Shown here piece after piece: positions 32,701-41,723 of a stretch of 48,037 nucleotides of DNA (the stretch's first letter is position 1; every line of letters begins with the position of its first letter). The stretch is from a virus, in IMG/VR virus record IMGVR_UViG_3300022562_000539, positions 1 to 48,037 of that record; one strand, written 5' to 3'. The position numbers and the translations under genes were made by a program. The notes beneath the pieces were generated by a model. It saw only the letters and a list, made by a program, of their open reading frames with translations, made no database searches and was not told where the DNA came from.

Positions 32701-33621
32701 ATCGAAGGTAACAAAGTGTCTCTCGCAAACACAATAAAGTTTCCTTCTAAAGTGTTGCATGGAACCGCGCTAGCTGATTGGTCACCAAACTACAGCTTAA
32801 GGGTATCCGGCAGCAGAGGTGAGCTAGGCTCCGGTTTATATGTCACTAACAGAATGTCAGTAGCTGAAGACTACGCCGGATCTATCTTGAGTGAGAACGT
32901 AAACCCAGGCGCGAACGTAAAAGACATAGCACCAAGCGTTTATGAACTGACGCACAACTTAGGAAGCACTTTCAGCGCTAGAGGCAAGCTAGCACCATCG
33001 TCACCGTTAGTGAAATCTATTGTAAGCTCTTTACCAGAGAAGATACAAGACAACGTAAGGATATCAATCAACAGAGACAAGAGCACCTCGTTAGTAGGCA
33101 TTCTAAACAAAGCAGAAGCCGCTCTAGTCAGGTCAAGCATAGAGCCTACTGAACAGGTGTTGAAAGACTTAAGTAGTAACGTGAGTGAAGCACTAAGGCA
33201 GTTAGGATACGACAGCGTGTATGACAGCAAGAGTGGCTTTGGTCTTGTGTTAGACGAAAGTAAAATCAAAATAAACAAGAGCAAGCCAGTATCTAAACCA
33301 ACTTCTGCAACTCAGGCTGCACTGGCAAGATATAACGCCGATGCTTACGCAGCCAAGTTTTACCCAGAGCGACTTACCACCGACGCGAACCTCAGAGACT
33401 CTGCTTATAAACTCCTGTCTCAAATGGAAGACAAGGTAGATGGTAAGTTAGCTGAAGTACAGCAGGAGATAATTAAGCGAGGGTTGGATAAGCAGCAAAC
33501 TGTATTACCACCTAAGAACTCTTTGAAAAAAGGCGTAAGCATGAACGACAGTAAACCAGCAAAGGTTGACGAACTAATGGATAGTATCGAACCTAAGTCA
33601 ACTAACCCGTGTGAATTTTAA
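29770..33621 (+). CDS. Polyvalent-type virion protein with ParB-like and ART-like regions
   Basis: The 1283-residue protein starts at ATG 29770, with AAAGGGAG nine bases upstream. Residues 1-230 are Pro/Gln/Ala-rich. A Pro-rich middle (about 420-700) precedes a ParB/sulfiredoxin-like region (about 712-825) with FVDGRHRFATLRDLG near 800. Residues about 990-1168 resemble an ADP-ribosyltransferase: LHGTALADW (His), GSGLYVTN with a later DYAG (Tyr), and GYDSVYDSKSGFGLVLDES (acidic). This H-Y-E/D order is found in phage polyvalent proteins delivered with DNA. Its position among virion core genes suggests it is in the particle and may modify host proteins or counter defences early. Catalytic competence is unproven. 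Confidence 0.65.
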   Translation: MSLINDKQRDNAQQKKPTAKPIKVSSPQQLEVGTVGTGNEFQPAGDLGAAPELQEPSFVQEQQPSAPPVESAADFNLTQPVTSKAFVPQNPLESVGSTPINVWEKLADGQSPYSPEILSTRKPTVYDSSTVTSDAAALNRVGFASVRGSLQTYDKRKQEAAQAEQAYQQRLNTRSENVNIPRQSQPWGGMVGQAFNDLLFGSKQAQEEAEKQGVVNPFRLQYGRQGAGVGGWLKYVLGTPLNASIGAVADLNQATVNVLKTAGVSDEAAKRFATGGVLGLAMDATLGKKKTDEVFKAIRPQQDWSKTQGRSALLDAITHGEQYGDINDPKGNSKGVFYRAARPRRSQQETEAARLGKADVFNVGGIGQAIKDDPVGAGYEILVNVLDPAGNKLGDLVMEGMRGLSRTSKVAGNTTKAETAAVKKAQQQQLLLPPGKVKSIPVDDQLRELFGNKIPKPPAPQALIAPAQELPKLPYSTPKEGFPRINLGEGIPVTGTRVITPDAGKLPASATSAGATRRTPHKFISFPSDAEELSKVERQLDPWSASSVDADSTIPTTHRTAATENEPVRMGATLENAAESGLPKLKPGAFQPENIEDFWLNDSVGVIDAKFEPITTAAANPTKVPRVYNGDFRVTQKALPPALDNVGKLAFEDVVGTPSEVALKVGIGKPSSEPIKFADEINIQGVDAPIVDEPPSAPEAPATKPTKQPERVEWKTREDQPLNKITWVKDGLSNGSVRRIDPQKLDKLWTFDRVEKQGIGGIGNRYEEATRFLQKNNVEGGTGIKMPEIVVRSDGSVNFVDGRHRFATLRDLGFTEIPVVVRGAKYLPDEVRTLTKAASEITPKATVDTLEQAAEQLAMHKAVIQAPLQQLDNLFDTVVDFGRRQIDEMPFSEMTPDGIYDALVNQAKLNLPKLAEKVIAKNYGDDIAQALVHADYHTLEDLLSKGSVDLQKFVSDVSEINNGLVNAKIPGQALVGKIEGNKVSLANTIKFPSKVLHGTALADWSPNYSLRVSGSRGELGSGLYVTNRMSVAEDYAGSILSENVNPGANVKDIAPSVYELTHNLGSTFSARGKLAPSSPLVKSIVSSLPEKIQDNVRISINRDKSTSLVGILNKAEAALVRSSIEPTEQVLKDLSSNVSEALRQLGYDSVYDSKSGFGLVLDESKIKINKSKPVSKPTSATQAALARYNADAYAAKFYPERLTTDANLRDSAYKLLSQMEDKVDGKLAEVQQEIIKRGLDKQQTVLPPKNSLKKGVSMNDSKPAKVDELMDSIEPKSTNPCEF

Positions 33622-33630
33622 GGAGAACTT

Positions 33631-36600
33631 ATGACAGCTTGTTCTAACACAAAACAACCAGACGCGCCGGAGTTAAAGCAGTCTATACCAGGTAGTTCTA
33701 TAGCAGCAAGGGTAAGCGAATTCTACAGCAAGTTGAAAGACAGAGCAGGTGTAGTCCCGCTACCAAAAGAAATTGAGGCTTCTATAGCTCAAGAGTATCA
33801 GGTGCTTAGCTCTGCTGCTGCTCACATACCCAACATAACCAAGTATAACAAAATCGAAAGTATGTTAGCTTCTGCTCTTGGGTGGAAGTCGCTACTATGG
33901 CACGCGCCAACAGGGAAGATGACAGAGGCTGGGGCGATGCGTCAGTTCTTTATGGAAAAAGCGTCCATCGCCTCTAACCTGATAGAGTCAGCAGCACTTT
34001 ACAAAGCGCTTCCTGACATTCAAAAACTCTACGGTGAACTTAAAGCAACTTTCCCCAGCATGAACGAGGGTCAACTACAAGAGATACTTTACGACCAAAT
34101 AGCTGTAGGTTCTTTTCCTAGGCTGCAAAACATCTACGACAGTCCAGTTATCAAATATCAACTTGAGCAACGCTACAACGAACACATCAGTAGATTAGCT
34201 TCACTTGGGTTAAACAACCAACAGATTGCAACTCTCGATAACATGGCAGGTAGGGTATCAGGACATCTTGAAGCACTGCGTAAGCTAACCGCTGAACAAG
34301 GGCTTGATATTTCTGTGTTACGCAATGGTGGCTATTTTCCCCTGCAAGCTGATGAAGAAATCAGACGTTTCTTAAACAAGGAGCAAGCATTACCTAGCGC
34401 AGGCGCAGCAGATTATAACTCGGCAAACTTTTTCAAACGCACACGGGTTTCTAACGTTCCGATTGTTTACGACTTAGAGAACACTGCTGAAATGTTAGGT
34501 ATATCAAAACTAGAGTTAGCACACTACCTAAGCCAGCCAAACTACTTAAGCAAGCTCTTAAAAGATAACTTAAGCGAGCCTCAGCTAGAGAGAGCTTTCA
34601 ACAACGGTTGGCTTCAACAAATGCCAGCGCTTAGTGATGAGTTGACAGAGTTCTTTAACGAGAGCTTAGATTTACCTACGAAAAATTTAGCTGAGGCTAT
34701 CATACTAGACCCTGTGAAGGCAGTGCAAGAGTATAGTAATGATTTAACCAAGGCTGTTAAAAACAGTAGCTTATTTAAAGAACTGTTTACTACAGGCATT
34801 GACAACGGCTGGGTTATAACCGAAGCGCAAATGAAAACTCTCGCTAACCAAGGAGACTATATAAACCTTGGTAGCAACAAAGTGTTGCAAGAGTTAGTTA
34901 GCAGTAACGACTTACGCGACGGACTAAAGAGCATGTACGTACATCGAACAGTGGCTGACCAGATGGTAGCTGTGATGAAGCTTAACACCAGTTGGTCAGA
35001 CCTTAGTACAGCAGCTAGAGTCTGGCAAAGTTACACTAGCACTTTCAGAAAGATGGCTATCATAGGTACAGGCGGGTTGCCTTACGTGCAAAGGGTGTTT
35101 GCTCAAGACGCTCTATCACTCTACACAGCCACAGGTAGCCTAGGTTATTTTCACATAGGTTTAGCCGACATTTACCGCATCGCAGCTAATCAAACTTTTG
35201 ACGTGTTGGATAACACAAAGAAATTCGCTTCTGTTGGGGGGACTAACTACACCAAGCGAGAGTTGTTTGAAGCGTATTTCCTCAAGCGCGGTTCATCGTT
35301 CGTAGCAGGTACTCAGGAAAAAAACGCTAGTGAGGTGTTTACAAATCCCGCTACTTTCTTTAAGAACTACTTACCCTCGATACAAAGGTACGTTCATCTT
35401 ACTAACGAATACCATAAAACCCACAGCAGCCCGTTTACAGGAGCTATGATGACTGCTGTAGATTTGGCTACTCGCACAGCAGGCTCTCTCCTAGATACTC
35501 CCTACAAATTGTTAGCGTCACTGAACATTCAAATAGACACTGCTGCAAGGTGGGCGGCTATCCAAGAGTTAGCAACCAACGGCAAGAGAAACTGGGTAGA
35601 CTTAGACGAACTGATACGACACACCGATGAATACTTTAACATACAAGAGGATGCTGGTAGTCTAGGTAGAGCCTACGGTAGTGTAGGGGTTCCGTTTGCA
35701 GCGTTTGCTATTAACGCACCCGGAAGCGCCCTACGTCATGCCATAAGAAACCCTTGGAGCGCTGGGCGTATGGGTTTACTTTACTCTCAAGCTGACATGG
35801 GTAGAGAGTTAAGCGATGAGGAAATGTCACAGTGGCAAAAAGACTCATACGCTATCTCACTGTACACCGACCCTGACACAGGCAACAGATATGCTGTGAT
35901 GCCAGGTACTGTTGATTTCTACCTCGACACTGCCACACAGGCTAAGGAGTTCGCAGAAGACATTGGCAGAAGCTTTGGTCTAAACGTAGGTAGCAAGAAG
36001 GAAATCTACGAGCAAGAGCGCGACCCTGGGAAACCTGTAGGTGATTTCTTCCGTGGCTTGTTTAAAGACACCTACGCATACGACGCTATAGTTAACGGTG
36101 TGCTAGAGCGTAACCCGTTGACTTTCGATGACATAAGCAAAGAAACTAGCAGCTTGTTTGGTGTGCCAATGAAAAAGAGTATACGCAATGCGCTAGTAGC
36201 TTTATTTCCACTGCTGCGAAAGGGAGATGAGTTAGCACCATTCAGCGGTACACGCTCAACGTTAGACCCTATAACACAATTACCAATTGACCCTGGTTCT
36301 CCTTCGTGGACAGGATACACGCCTACAGACAGTGGACAGAAGCGACCAAACAAAGCAATAGAAACCGACGCTCTTTCCTGGCTTGCGCAGAACGTCACAG
36401 GATTAACAGTAACGGAAGTGTCACCTGTTAAAAACCTAATCAGCAACTACAAGAACTTTTCGACTGTAGACACTGACCTGTCGGAATCCATAAACAAAAC
36501 CGAAGACGCCATACTAACCCAACCAGATGAAACGAAAAAGCAAGCGCTGATAAACAATATGCAGTACTTGCAAAGACTTCGCGTATGGGTTAATTTTCAG

Positions 36601-36756
36601 AAGTGGCAGATTGACCAGCACGCCAAAGAATACGGTATTCCTAAAGTCCAACTCGTAGAGCAACTAAGGCAAGGTATAGACATCCCACGTAACAAAGATT
36701 TAGACATGCAACTGTACATTCAACAGAGGTTAAAAGAACAACAAAATGGCAACTAG
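33631..36756 (+). CDS. Large internal virion protein, gp16-like
   Basis: The 1041-residue protein is largely helical, with a C-terminal region rich in aromatic residues (RNPWSAGRMGLLYSQADMGR, then DPDTGNRYAVMPG near residues 705-760). Size, position after tail-tube genes and before the fibre, and helical character suit the T7 gp16-type ejected core protein. No lysozyme motif is evident here; cell wall activities appear in the product of 9869. An AAGGAGAA site precedes the ATG. It overlaps the fibre gene by 11 bases. Confidence 0.55.
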   Translation: MTACSNTKQPDAPELKQSIPGSSIAARVSEFYSKLKDRAGVVPLPKEIEASIAQEYQVLSSAAAHIPNITKYNKIESMLASALGWKSLLWHAPTGKMTEAGAMRQFFMEKASIASNLIESAALYKALPDIQKLYGELKATFPSMNEGQLQEILYDQIAVGSFPRLQNIYDSPVIKYQLEQRYNEHISRLASLGLNNQQIATLDNMAGRVSGHLEALRKLTAEQGLDISVLRNGGYFPLQADEEIRRFLNKEQALPSAGAADYNSANFFKRTRVSNVPIVYDLENTAEMLGISKLELAHYLSQPNYLSKLLKDNLSEPQLERAFNNGWLQQMPALSDELTEFFNESLDLPTKNLAEAIILDPVKAVQEYSNDLTKAVKNSSLFKELFTTGIDNGWVITEAQMKTLANQGDYINLGSNKVLQELVSSNDLRDGLKSMYVHRTVADQMVAVMKLNTSWSDLSTAARVWQSYTSTFRKMAIIGTGGLPYVQRVFAQDALSLYTATGSLGYFHIGLADIYRIAANQTFDVLDNTKKFASVGGTNYTKRELFEAYFLKRGSSFVAGTQEKNASEVFTNPATFFKNYLPSIQRYVHLTNEYHKTHSSPFTGAMMTAVDLATRTAGSLLDTPYKLLASLNIQIDTAARWAAIQELATNGKRNWVDLDELIRHTDEYFNIQEDAGSLGRAYGSVGVPFAAFAINAPGSALRHAIRNPWSAGRMGLLYSQADMGRELSDEEMSQWQKDSYAISLYTDPDTGNRYAVMPGTVDFYLDTATQAKEFAEDIGRSFGLNVGSKKEIYEQERDPGKPVGDFFRGLFKDTYAYDAIVNGVLERNPLTFDDISKETSSLFGVPMKKSIRNALVALFPLLRKGDELAPFSGTRSTLDPITQLPIDPGSPSWTGYTPTDSGQKRPNKAIETDALSWLAQNVTGLTVTEVSPVKNLISNYKNFSTVDTDLSESINKTEDAILTQPDETKKQALINNMQYLQRLRVWVNFQKWQIDQHAKEYGIPKVQLVEQLRQGIDIPRNKDLDMQLYIQQRLKEQQNGN

Positions 36757-37783
36757 TGTTTTTACTTCAACAACAGTAACTGGTACTTCTTATGTGTTAA
36801 GCGTACCTCAGCTACAACTCAGCAGTGACTTAAGTGTTAAGGATTTCGTAGTAACTCACGACGGCTCAGACAAAACGTCTCTCTACACCAAAACATCAGC
36901 AACTCAAATATCATACGCTGGTGCAAACGTGGTGCTAGGAACCTATGTACAAGCTTTCCGTGAGACTCCCTTAAGTGATGCTGAAGTTACTTTCATCAGC
37001 AACACTACATCGCTGGCTTTATCAAACGCTTTGTCTAAACTTAAGAAGCGCGTAGATGAGCTTGAGGGATATGTAGACTTTCAAAGCTCACTCATTAAAG
37101 CAGGTGGCGTTAGTCCAGGCGTTTACCCAATTCTAGCTGCTGCTTACGGTTCTAGCTGGAGTTCTGATACGGTATCTGCTGCCAGTCGTAGCGCAGTGTA
37201 CGCCGTTCTAAACCAAATCCTAACAGGCAACTACACGCAACCAGGCAACATAGACTTTACTGGAACAACTACCGTACTTACGCAACAAAGTACTGACGCT
37301 TCCACTAAAAACGCTAACACACTGTTTGTGAAAAATGCAACTGATGCTAGGGTGCGTTTGGTTGCAACTAGAACTTCTCAAGTTAGCATATCAACTAGTA
37401 CTAGAGTTGACGTACCAGTTAACACAGTTATCGTTGACCGCGACAGCTTCAACACTACTACATTTACCTGGACTTGTCCGGCTGCTGGTACGTATCGTTT
37501 CGATTTGTTTGTGCTGCCTGTAGCAACTGGAGGTACAGTCCCATCGAAAACCACCGTCACTGGTTTAATGCAGGTTAACGGTGGTAATCATTACTTCTTA
37601 GGTATAGCAGAAATGCAAAGAGAGTTTGCCTGTGCTAATGGGTCTTATATTCTAACTCTAGCAGCAGGCGACACAGTTAAACCTAGGGTTCTAATAGACC
37701 CTATAGGTGGCACAGGGTACACTTACAGCTTAGCAGCAAACGCGGAATACAGACCTGAGTTTACTATTACTCGGTTGTCTTAA
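36746..37783 (+). CDS. Short tail fibre with C1q-like tip
   Basis: The 345-residue protein has an N-terminal segment resembling the gp17-type attachment domain (residues 1-105, with LYTKTSATQISYAGANVVLG and VQAFRETPLSDAE). A short coiled coil follows (SNALSKLKKRVDELEGYV). The C-terminal domain (about 215-345) has FTWTCPAAGTYRFDLFVLP and ILTLAAGDTVKPRVLI, a beta-jelly-roll pattern of the C1q/TNF type used for receptor recognition. It is much shorter than T7 gp17. It begins inside the preceding gene and ends in a 4-base convergent overlap with the primase-helicase gene. Confidence 0.7.
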   Translation: MATSVFTSTTVTGTSYVLSVPQLQLSSDLSVKDFVVTHDGSDKTSLYTKTSATQISYAGANVVLGTYVQAFRETPLSDAEVTFISNTTSLALSNALSKLKKRVDELEGYVDFQSSLIKAGGVSPGVYPILAAAYGSSWSSDTVSAASRSAVYAVLNQILTGNYTQPGNIDFTGTTTVLTQQSTDASTKNANTLFVKNATDARVRLVATRTSQVSISTSTRVDVPVNTVIVDRDSFNTTTFTWTCPAAGTYRFDLFVLPVATGGTVPSKTTVTGLMQVNGGNHYFLGIAEMQREFACANGSYILTLAAGDTVKPRVLIDPIGGTGYTYSLAANAEYRPEFTITRLS

Positions 37784-39474
37784 TAAACGTCATCGTCATC
37801 GTCTGTGTCTTCCTGTGTTTCATAGTCACGCTTCTTGTCTACCTTAGCTTCTATCTCAGCTAGCTGCCAATCAACGAACGACAACGTTATATCACAGTAG
37901 TCACCTATAAGTCGCTCTTGCTTCACTGTTTCTATAAACGTAAGTTTCTTGATTGGGTCTTTGGCAGCAGTAAGAATCACATCAGCATACATCGTCAAGC
38001 CTTGGCTACCATAAGCATCAGACATCATCGGTCTATAGATGGTTCTTCTGTTTTGGTTCTGAGGTTTTTTGATGTGCGATACTAGCACGACGCACACCTG
38101 ATGTTTTCTGGCGATGGCTTTTAAGTCCTTACACGTCTGTTGCAAACTGTTGGCTTCTAGGTTTTCACTTATCGCTAGCAAGTGGTCAACAGCAACTAAG
38201 TCTGGTTTCATTCCGGCAGCACTCAACTCAAGCAAGTAGCTGTCGAGTCTATCAACCGACATCTTACCGAAGTTATCAACCATCGTTAACCAAGACAAAA
38301 CCCTGGTTGTTTCGTCAACTACCTTTTCAAAGTACGACTTATCCAGATACAGCAGGTAGTTAGGGTCATGCAGTGGCTCGGAACGTACAACTCGCATCAG
38401 CTTAAGCGCTACCTCTTCTGCTGACATTTCCGCACTGACGCAAAACACACGCTTCTTTTGTGTTATCGCCTCAAGCATGAAGTGTTCTACCAGCGTTGAT
38501 TTACCCTGACCTGAGTCACCCATAACACCTATTAACTTTCCTGGCATCAGCTTTACGCATCGGTCAAGCGTTGCAGAGAAGTTGATTCTGATGTGGTCTT
38601 GCATCTTTAGCACGTCAAGAAACACCGCTAGTCTTTCACCGATGTCTTGAGACGTGAGAAGGTTGCTGTTAAAAACTGGTGCAGCAGTGTCAACGTGTGC
38701 GGGAAAGTCTAAAACGCCAGCGTCTAACCATTCACTAACATCTTTGTGTTTTTGGGGAATCAGCAGTTTATAGATTACAGAGTCAGGGGCAGTTTCTGTT
38801 ACTGCTTTCACAAAAGCTTCTTTCGCCTTGTCGCCTGCATCATCGTTATCAAGAGCAAGCACTACCTTTTTATCCTGTAGGAATCTTACAGCGTAGGCAG
38901 CAGCGCGTTTAGCGAAAGTAGCACCGCATAAGCCTAACACAGAAATATCTGACCTTCCGTAGAGAGCAGTCGCAGCACGTAGGGCGTCTGTCCATCCTTC
39001 GGTAATTAATACAGTCGTTGTAGACTTGGTTATTGTGTTGATACCGAAGAAAGGAGTTTTCAACTTGCTGCCTTTAGTAGTCCTCATCTCTCTGGTAAGC
39101 TTTCCGTTCGAGATGTCAACTTCACGATACTGAGCGCCTACCTCTTGACCATTGCTGTCGGTAATTGGCACACGGACACTAAGCACGTCATCCTTACTAA
39201 CTAGCGTGACTCCATACTTCTTAGCTACTTCAGGTCTAATGTTGCGCTTGGTCAATATGGTTTCTAAGGTATGTTCTGGCATTCTGTACTCCCTTCCATC
39301 TTCGTTAGTCGCTTGTTGCTGTCCCTTGTCGCTGTAGTTCCTGTCTGCTATAAAGTACCCGCATGAAAAACAATAAGCTCCACCGTCGCTATACTGTACG
39401 AGGTTATTGCCTTCGTTGTCTCTTCCGCTTTCGCGGCAGCTAGGGCATTGAACCCTAGCTACTACCTCTTTCAT
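37780..39474 (-). CDS. Primase-helicase, T7 gp4-type
   Basis: This bifunctional enzyme would unwind DNA and prime lagging strands. The 564-residue length equals T7 gp4 (566). A zinc ribbon uses C10, C13, C35 and C38. The TOPRIM primase has LITEGWTDAL (about 155) and LALDNDDAGD (about 206). The RecA-like helicase has MGDSGQGKST (Walker A, about 315), LVAVDHLLAI (Walker B, about 425) and a sensor region GLTMYADVILTA. The C-terminus is Asp-rich (TDDDDDVY), likely to contact DNA polymerase as in T7. A GGAGG site precedes the ATG. It is encoded opposite to DNA polymerase. Confidence 0.92.
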   Translation of the reverse strand: MKEVVARVQCPSCRESGRDNEGNNLVQYSDGGAYCFSCGYFIADRNYSDKGQQQATNEDGREYRMPEHTLETILTKRNIRPEVAKKYGVTLVSKDDVLSVRVPITDSNGQEVGAQYREVDISNGKLTREMRTTKGSKLKTPFFGINTITKSTTTVLITEGWTDALRAATALYGRSDISVLGLCGATFAKRAAAYAVRFLQDKKVVLALDNDDAGDKAKEAFVKAVTETAPDSVIYKLLIPQKHKDVSEWLDAGVLDFPAHVDTAAPVFNSNLLTSQDIGERLAVFLDVLKMQDHIRINFSATLDRCVKLMPGKLIGVMGDSGQGKSTLVEHFMLEAITQKKRVFCVSAEMSAEEVALKLMRVVRSEPLHDPNYLLYLDKSYFEKVVDETTRVLSWLTMVDNFGKMSVDRLDSYLLELSAAGMKPDLVAVDHLLAISENLEANSLQQTCKDLKAIARKHQVCVVLVSHIKKPQNQNRRTIYRPMMSDAYGSQGLTMYADVILTAAKDPIKKLTFIETVKQERLIGDYCDITLSFVDWQLAEIEAKVDKKRDYETQEDTDDDDDVY

Positions 39475-39525
39475 TCGTTAAACCTCCATGACTTAAGTTG
39501 CTGTAGAGAATGGAAGCGCTAGCAG

Positions 39526-40164
39526 CTAGAGTTCCATTAGTGAACCAACGCCTACGCTGTCCAAGTAGTCACAGATATATACTAGCGTAGTTGGAAGGTG
39601 ACTGTCAACTGTTATCTCTAAACCAAACAAACGTGAGAGGGTGTAGGCGGCTTGAGTAGCGCAGGTATAAGGCAGATGAAAACTTCCACGCTTGATTGTT
39701 GCGCCTCCTACGTTGAAATCTAACCTGAACCTTTGTAGGTCTGGTCGTAAGCAGTGGTAGAACCAGTGACCAAGGTATTTAAGGCAGTCTCTACAGTTCA
39801 GTTTCCTATCGTTTGTGACATCGTTATCAAGTATGAACCGCGCTTGCAATCTGGATTCAATCGGTAACTCTGACAAGTCGCACGAGTAGAGGTAAGTTAA
39901 CGCTCTATCAGACACTACCTCTCTCGCATACTCATCGTAATCAATGCAGGTCATACCTTCTGTAGAGATTTCGTAGACAAGGTTACCTAAGCGAATTGCA
40001 CAATGGTTAGCTAGTACCTCCTGTATTCCAAAGCATCGCTGATAGTCATAAGTAGCTCTCGCTGGGTAACCATCGCTAACCCAGTAGTATCGGTAGAAGA
40101 AAATCTCAAGCCAATCAATGTTGTCTACTGCTGATTGTGTTGGTCTAACTATCGTATTTTCCAT
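39526..40164 (-). CDS. Unknown protein (212 aa)
   Basis: The 212-residue protein is mixed alpha/beta, rich in Tyr, Cys and Asp, without a motif I can name. Features are CLKYLGHWFYHCLRPD and RGSFHLPYTCATQAAYTLSRL. Cysteines are scattered and not in obvious zinc pairs. The ATG is preceded by AGGAGAGAATCGAA, the same leader seen before the gene at 40998, suggesting a duplicated leader. It belongs to the leftward operon ending with primase-helicase. Confidence 0.6.
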   Translation of the reverse strand: MENTIVRPTQSAVDNIDWLEIFFYRYYWVSDGYPARATYDYQRCFGIQEVLANHCAIRLGNLVYEISTEGMTCIDYDEYAREVVSDRALTYLYSCDLSELPIESRLQARFILDNDVTNDRKLNCRDCLKYLGHWFYHCLRPDLQRFRLDFNVGGATIKRGSFHLPYTCATQAAYTLSRLFGLEITVDSHLPTTLVYICDYLDSVGVGSLMEL

Positions 40165-40182
40165 TTTCGATTCTCTCCTTAT
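40165..40182 (-). repeat. Duplicated ribosome-binding leader, copy 1
   Basis: AAGGAGAGAATCGAA precedes the ATG at 40164; the same bases precede the ATG at 40998. It is an identical SD-leader pair in one operon, probably from duplication or strong selection for translation. Confidence 0.7.
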
Positions 40183-40227
40183 GTTTACTTGTTCATGTAA
40201 TCTCTTCTTTTTTGTGTTGGCATAAGT

Positions 40228-40998
40228 TTATCCTTGAGTTTGCTTGTAACGAAAATCCGAGAACTGTCTGTTTACTATAGCCCACCCATCCTGACAAGTG
40301 TCTATGGCGTAGGCTGCTTGTTTTCTTGTGGCATATCGCCACGATGGTAAATTCTCCTTAAGCGTCTCGAACAAAGCAACTAACTGCTCTCTACTTAATG
40401 ATGTCTTATGAGAGGCTGCTTTGTCAAGTAGCGTGTTGATATCGTTCACCCCAGCTTCATACTCTTCCTCATGGATGTCTCGGTAGTTCTTCCAGATTAC
40501 ATACACACGAAGCAAATTACGAATGTAGATGTTAGTAAACAAACTATGGTAACTCTTGGGGTTAGGGGCTGAGCGTAGGTCAAGAGACTCTAGGATTAGT
40601 TTCCTCCAGTCTAACCCAAACGCTACTTGAAGACCCTTAGCAAACATGAATCGCAACATGTAAGCTTTCATAGACAGCAGAAACTTAACAGGGTCACCTA
40701 CGCTGTCGTTGCGAATAAAACTTATGAAGTCTATAATATAGTTGTCTACGGATAAAATAGTATCTCTATGCTTACGCTTGCTCAACACAATAAGACCAAT
40801 AAGCGCTCCCTTCAGCGCCTCGTAAGTTGGCATAGACAAGCGTTCTTGAGTCCTAACGCTGTGATACAGTACCGAGAAATCTTGTGGATAAATGCACAGG
40901 TTTATAAACGACAGCACCTTTGAGGGTGTGCGGTTGAATATATCCGGCATTTTGTTTACCAGCGCTTCTCGTTTCATCAAGTTGTTATAGTGTGCCAT
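40228..40998 (-). CDS. Unknown helical protein (256 aa)
   Basis: The 256-residue protein is helical and basic, rich in aromatic residues (LINLCIYPQDFSVLYH, MKAYMLRFMFAKG). It lacks recognisable motifs or a convincing transmembrane segment. The start chosen at 40998 has AAGGAGAG eight or nine bases upstream; an upstream extension to 41064 lacks a ribosome-binding site. A hairpin lies between it and the coiled-coil gene upstream. Its leader sequence is nearly identical to that of the next gene. Confidence 0.6.
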   Translation of the reverse strand: MAHYNNLMKREALVNKMPDIFNRTPSKVLSFINLCIYPQDFSVLYHSVRTQERLSMPTYEALKGALIGLIVLSKRKHRDTILSVDNYIIDFISFIRNDSVGDPVKFLLSMKAYMLRFMFAKGLQVAFGLDWRKLILESLDLRSAPNPKSYHSLFTNIYIRNLLRVYVIWKNYRDIHEEEYEAGVNDINTLLDKAASHKTSLSREQLVALFETLKENLPSWRYATRKQAAYAIDTCQDGWAIVNRQFSDFRYKQTQG

Positions 40999-41058
40999 CT
41001 TCGATTCTCTCCTTGTGTTCCATGTAAACTTGGTGGTGCCAGCGCTACAAACGGAACA

Positions 41059-41078
41059 AGCCACCCGCTTAGGTGGCT
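41059..41078 (-). terminator. Leftward hairpin between operon genes
   Basis: AGCCACC (41059-41065) and GGTGGCT (41072-41078) form a 7-bp stem. On the minus strand it is followed by TGTTCC. The weak T run suggests a partial terminator or RNA stabiliser. Confidence 0.55.
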
Positions 41079-41103
41079 AAAGGTTTATCTGAGGGGGCTT
41101 AGG

Positions 41104-41691
41104 TTAGTATCCTGCAATCTCCGCTACCGATTCCAAGAGGTTCTTATGCACAGCGTTAACCGTCATACGTAACTTTTGCACTTCAGCTTTCAGTTGCTCA
41201 TTCTCTCCGATATAGTAATCGTTCGATTTTTCCAGTTCTGCTCTCTTAAGTTCGAGGTCAGTATAGTACGTTAGGTTTCTCTTGTAGTTGCTTTCGAGTT
41301 CTTCTATACGCTCTTGCTTCTTCATGTTAAGTTCAGCTAGTTGTCCGTTAGTAATCCTAACTGACTTTAACTCAGAATTGAGCACAAGATTTTCGTCGCA
41401 GGCTTCATTGTAGAGTCTCCTGAAGTCCTCTTTGACCATCGTCATCTCTTCAAGCTCGCTGAAGATTTCGCACAGAGTACTAAAGGTGAAAGTTTGAAGC
41501 TTTAGAATGTTGTGGTGAGATTTACGCAGCGCTCGGTTATCGGTGATAAGCTCAAGGTTATGGTTCAAAGCTTGAGTATACCTGTCCAAGTCTTTATCAG
41601 ACTCACGCTCTAGTTGTTCTATGTAGGCTGCTTGTTTTACAATCGTTGAGGCGACTGCTCCTTGTATCCAACGTCTGATTGCTTTAAACAT
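41104..41691 (-). CDS. Coiled-coil protein (195 aa)
   Basis: The protein begins with an amphipathic helix (MFKAIRRWIQGAVASTIVKQ) that could lie on a membrane. It continues almost entirely as coiled coil with heptad patterns (IEQLERESDKDLDRY, LNMKKQERIEELES). No enzymatic motif is visible. A TAGGAGT ribosome-binding site precedes the ATG. It may be a scaffold for the neighbouring membrane proteins, but that is inference. Confidence 0.6.
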   Translation of the reverse strand: MFKAIRRWIQGAVASTIVKQAAYIEQLERESDKDLDRYTQALNHNLELITDNRALRKSHHNILKLQTFTFSTLCEIFSELEEMTMVKEDFRRLYNEACDENLVLNSELKSVRITNGQLAELNMKKQERIEELESNYKRNLTYYTDLELKRAELEKSNDYYIGENEQLKAEVQKLRMTVNAVHKNLLESVAEIAGY

Positions 41692-41723
41692 GGTGTGAAC
41701 TCCTAAATATGTAAACTTGAGAT

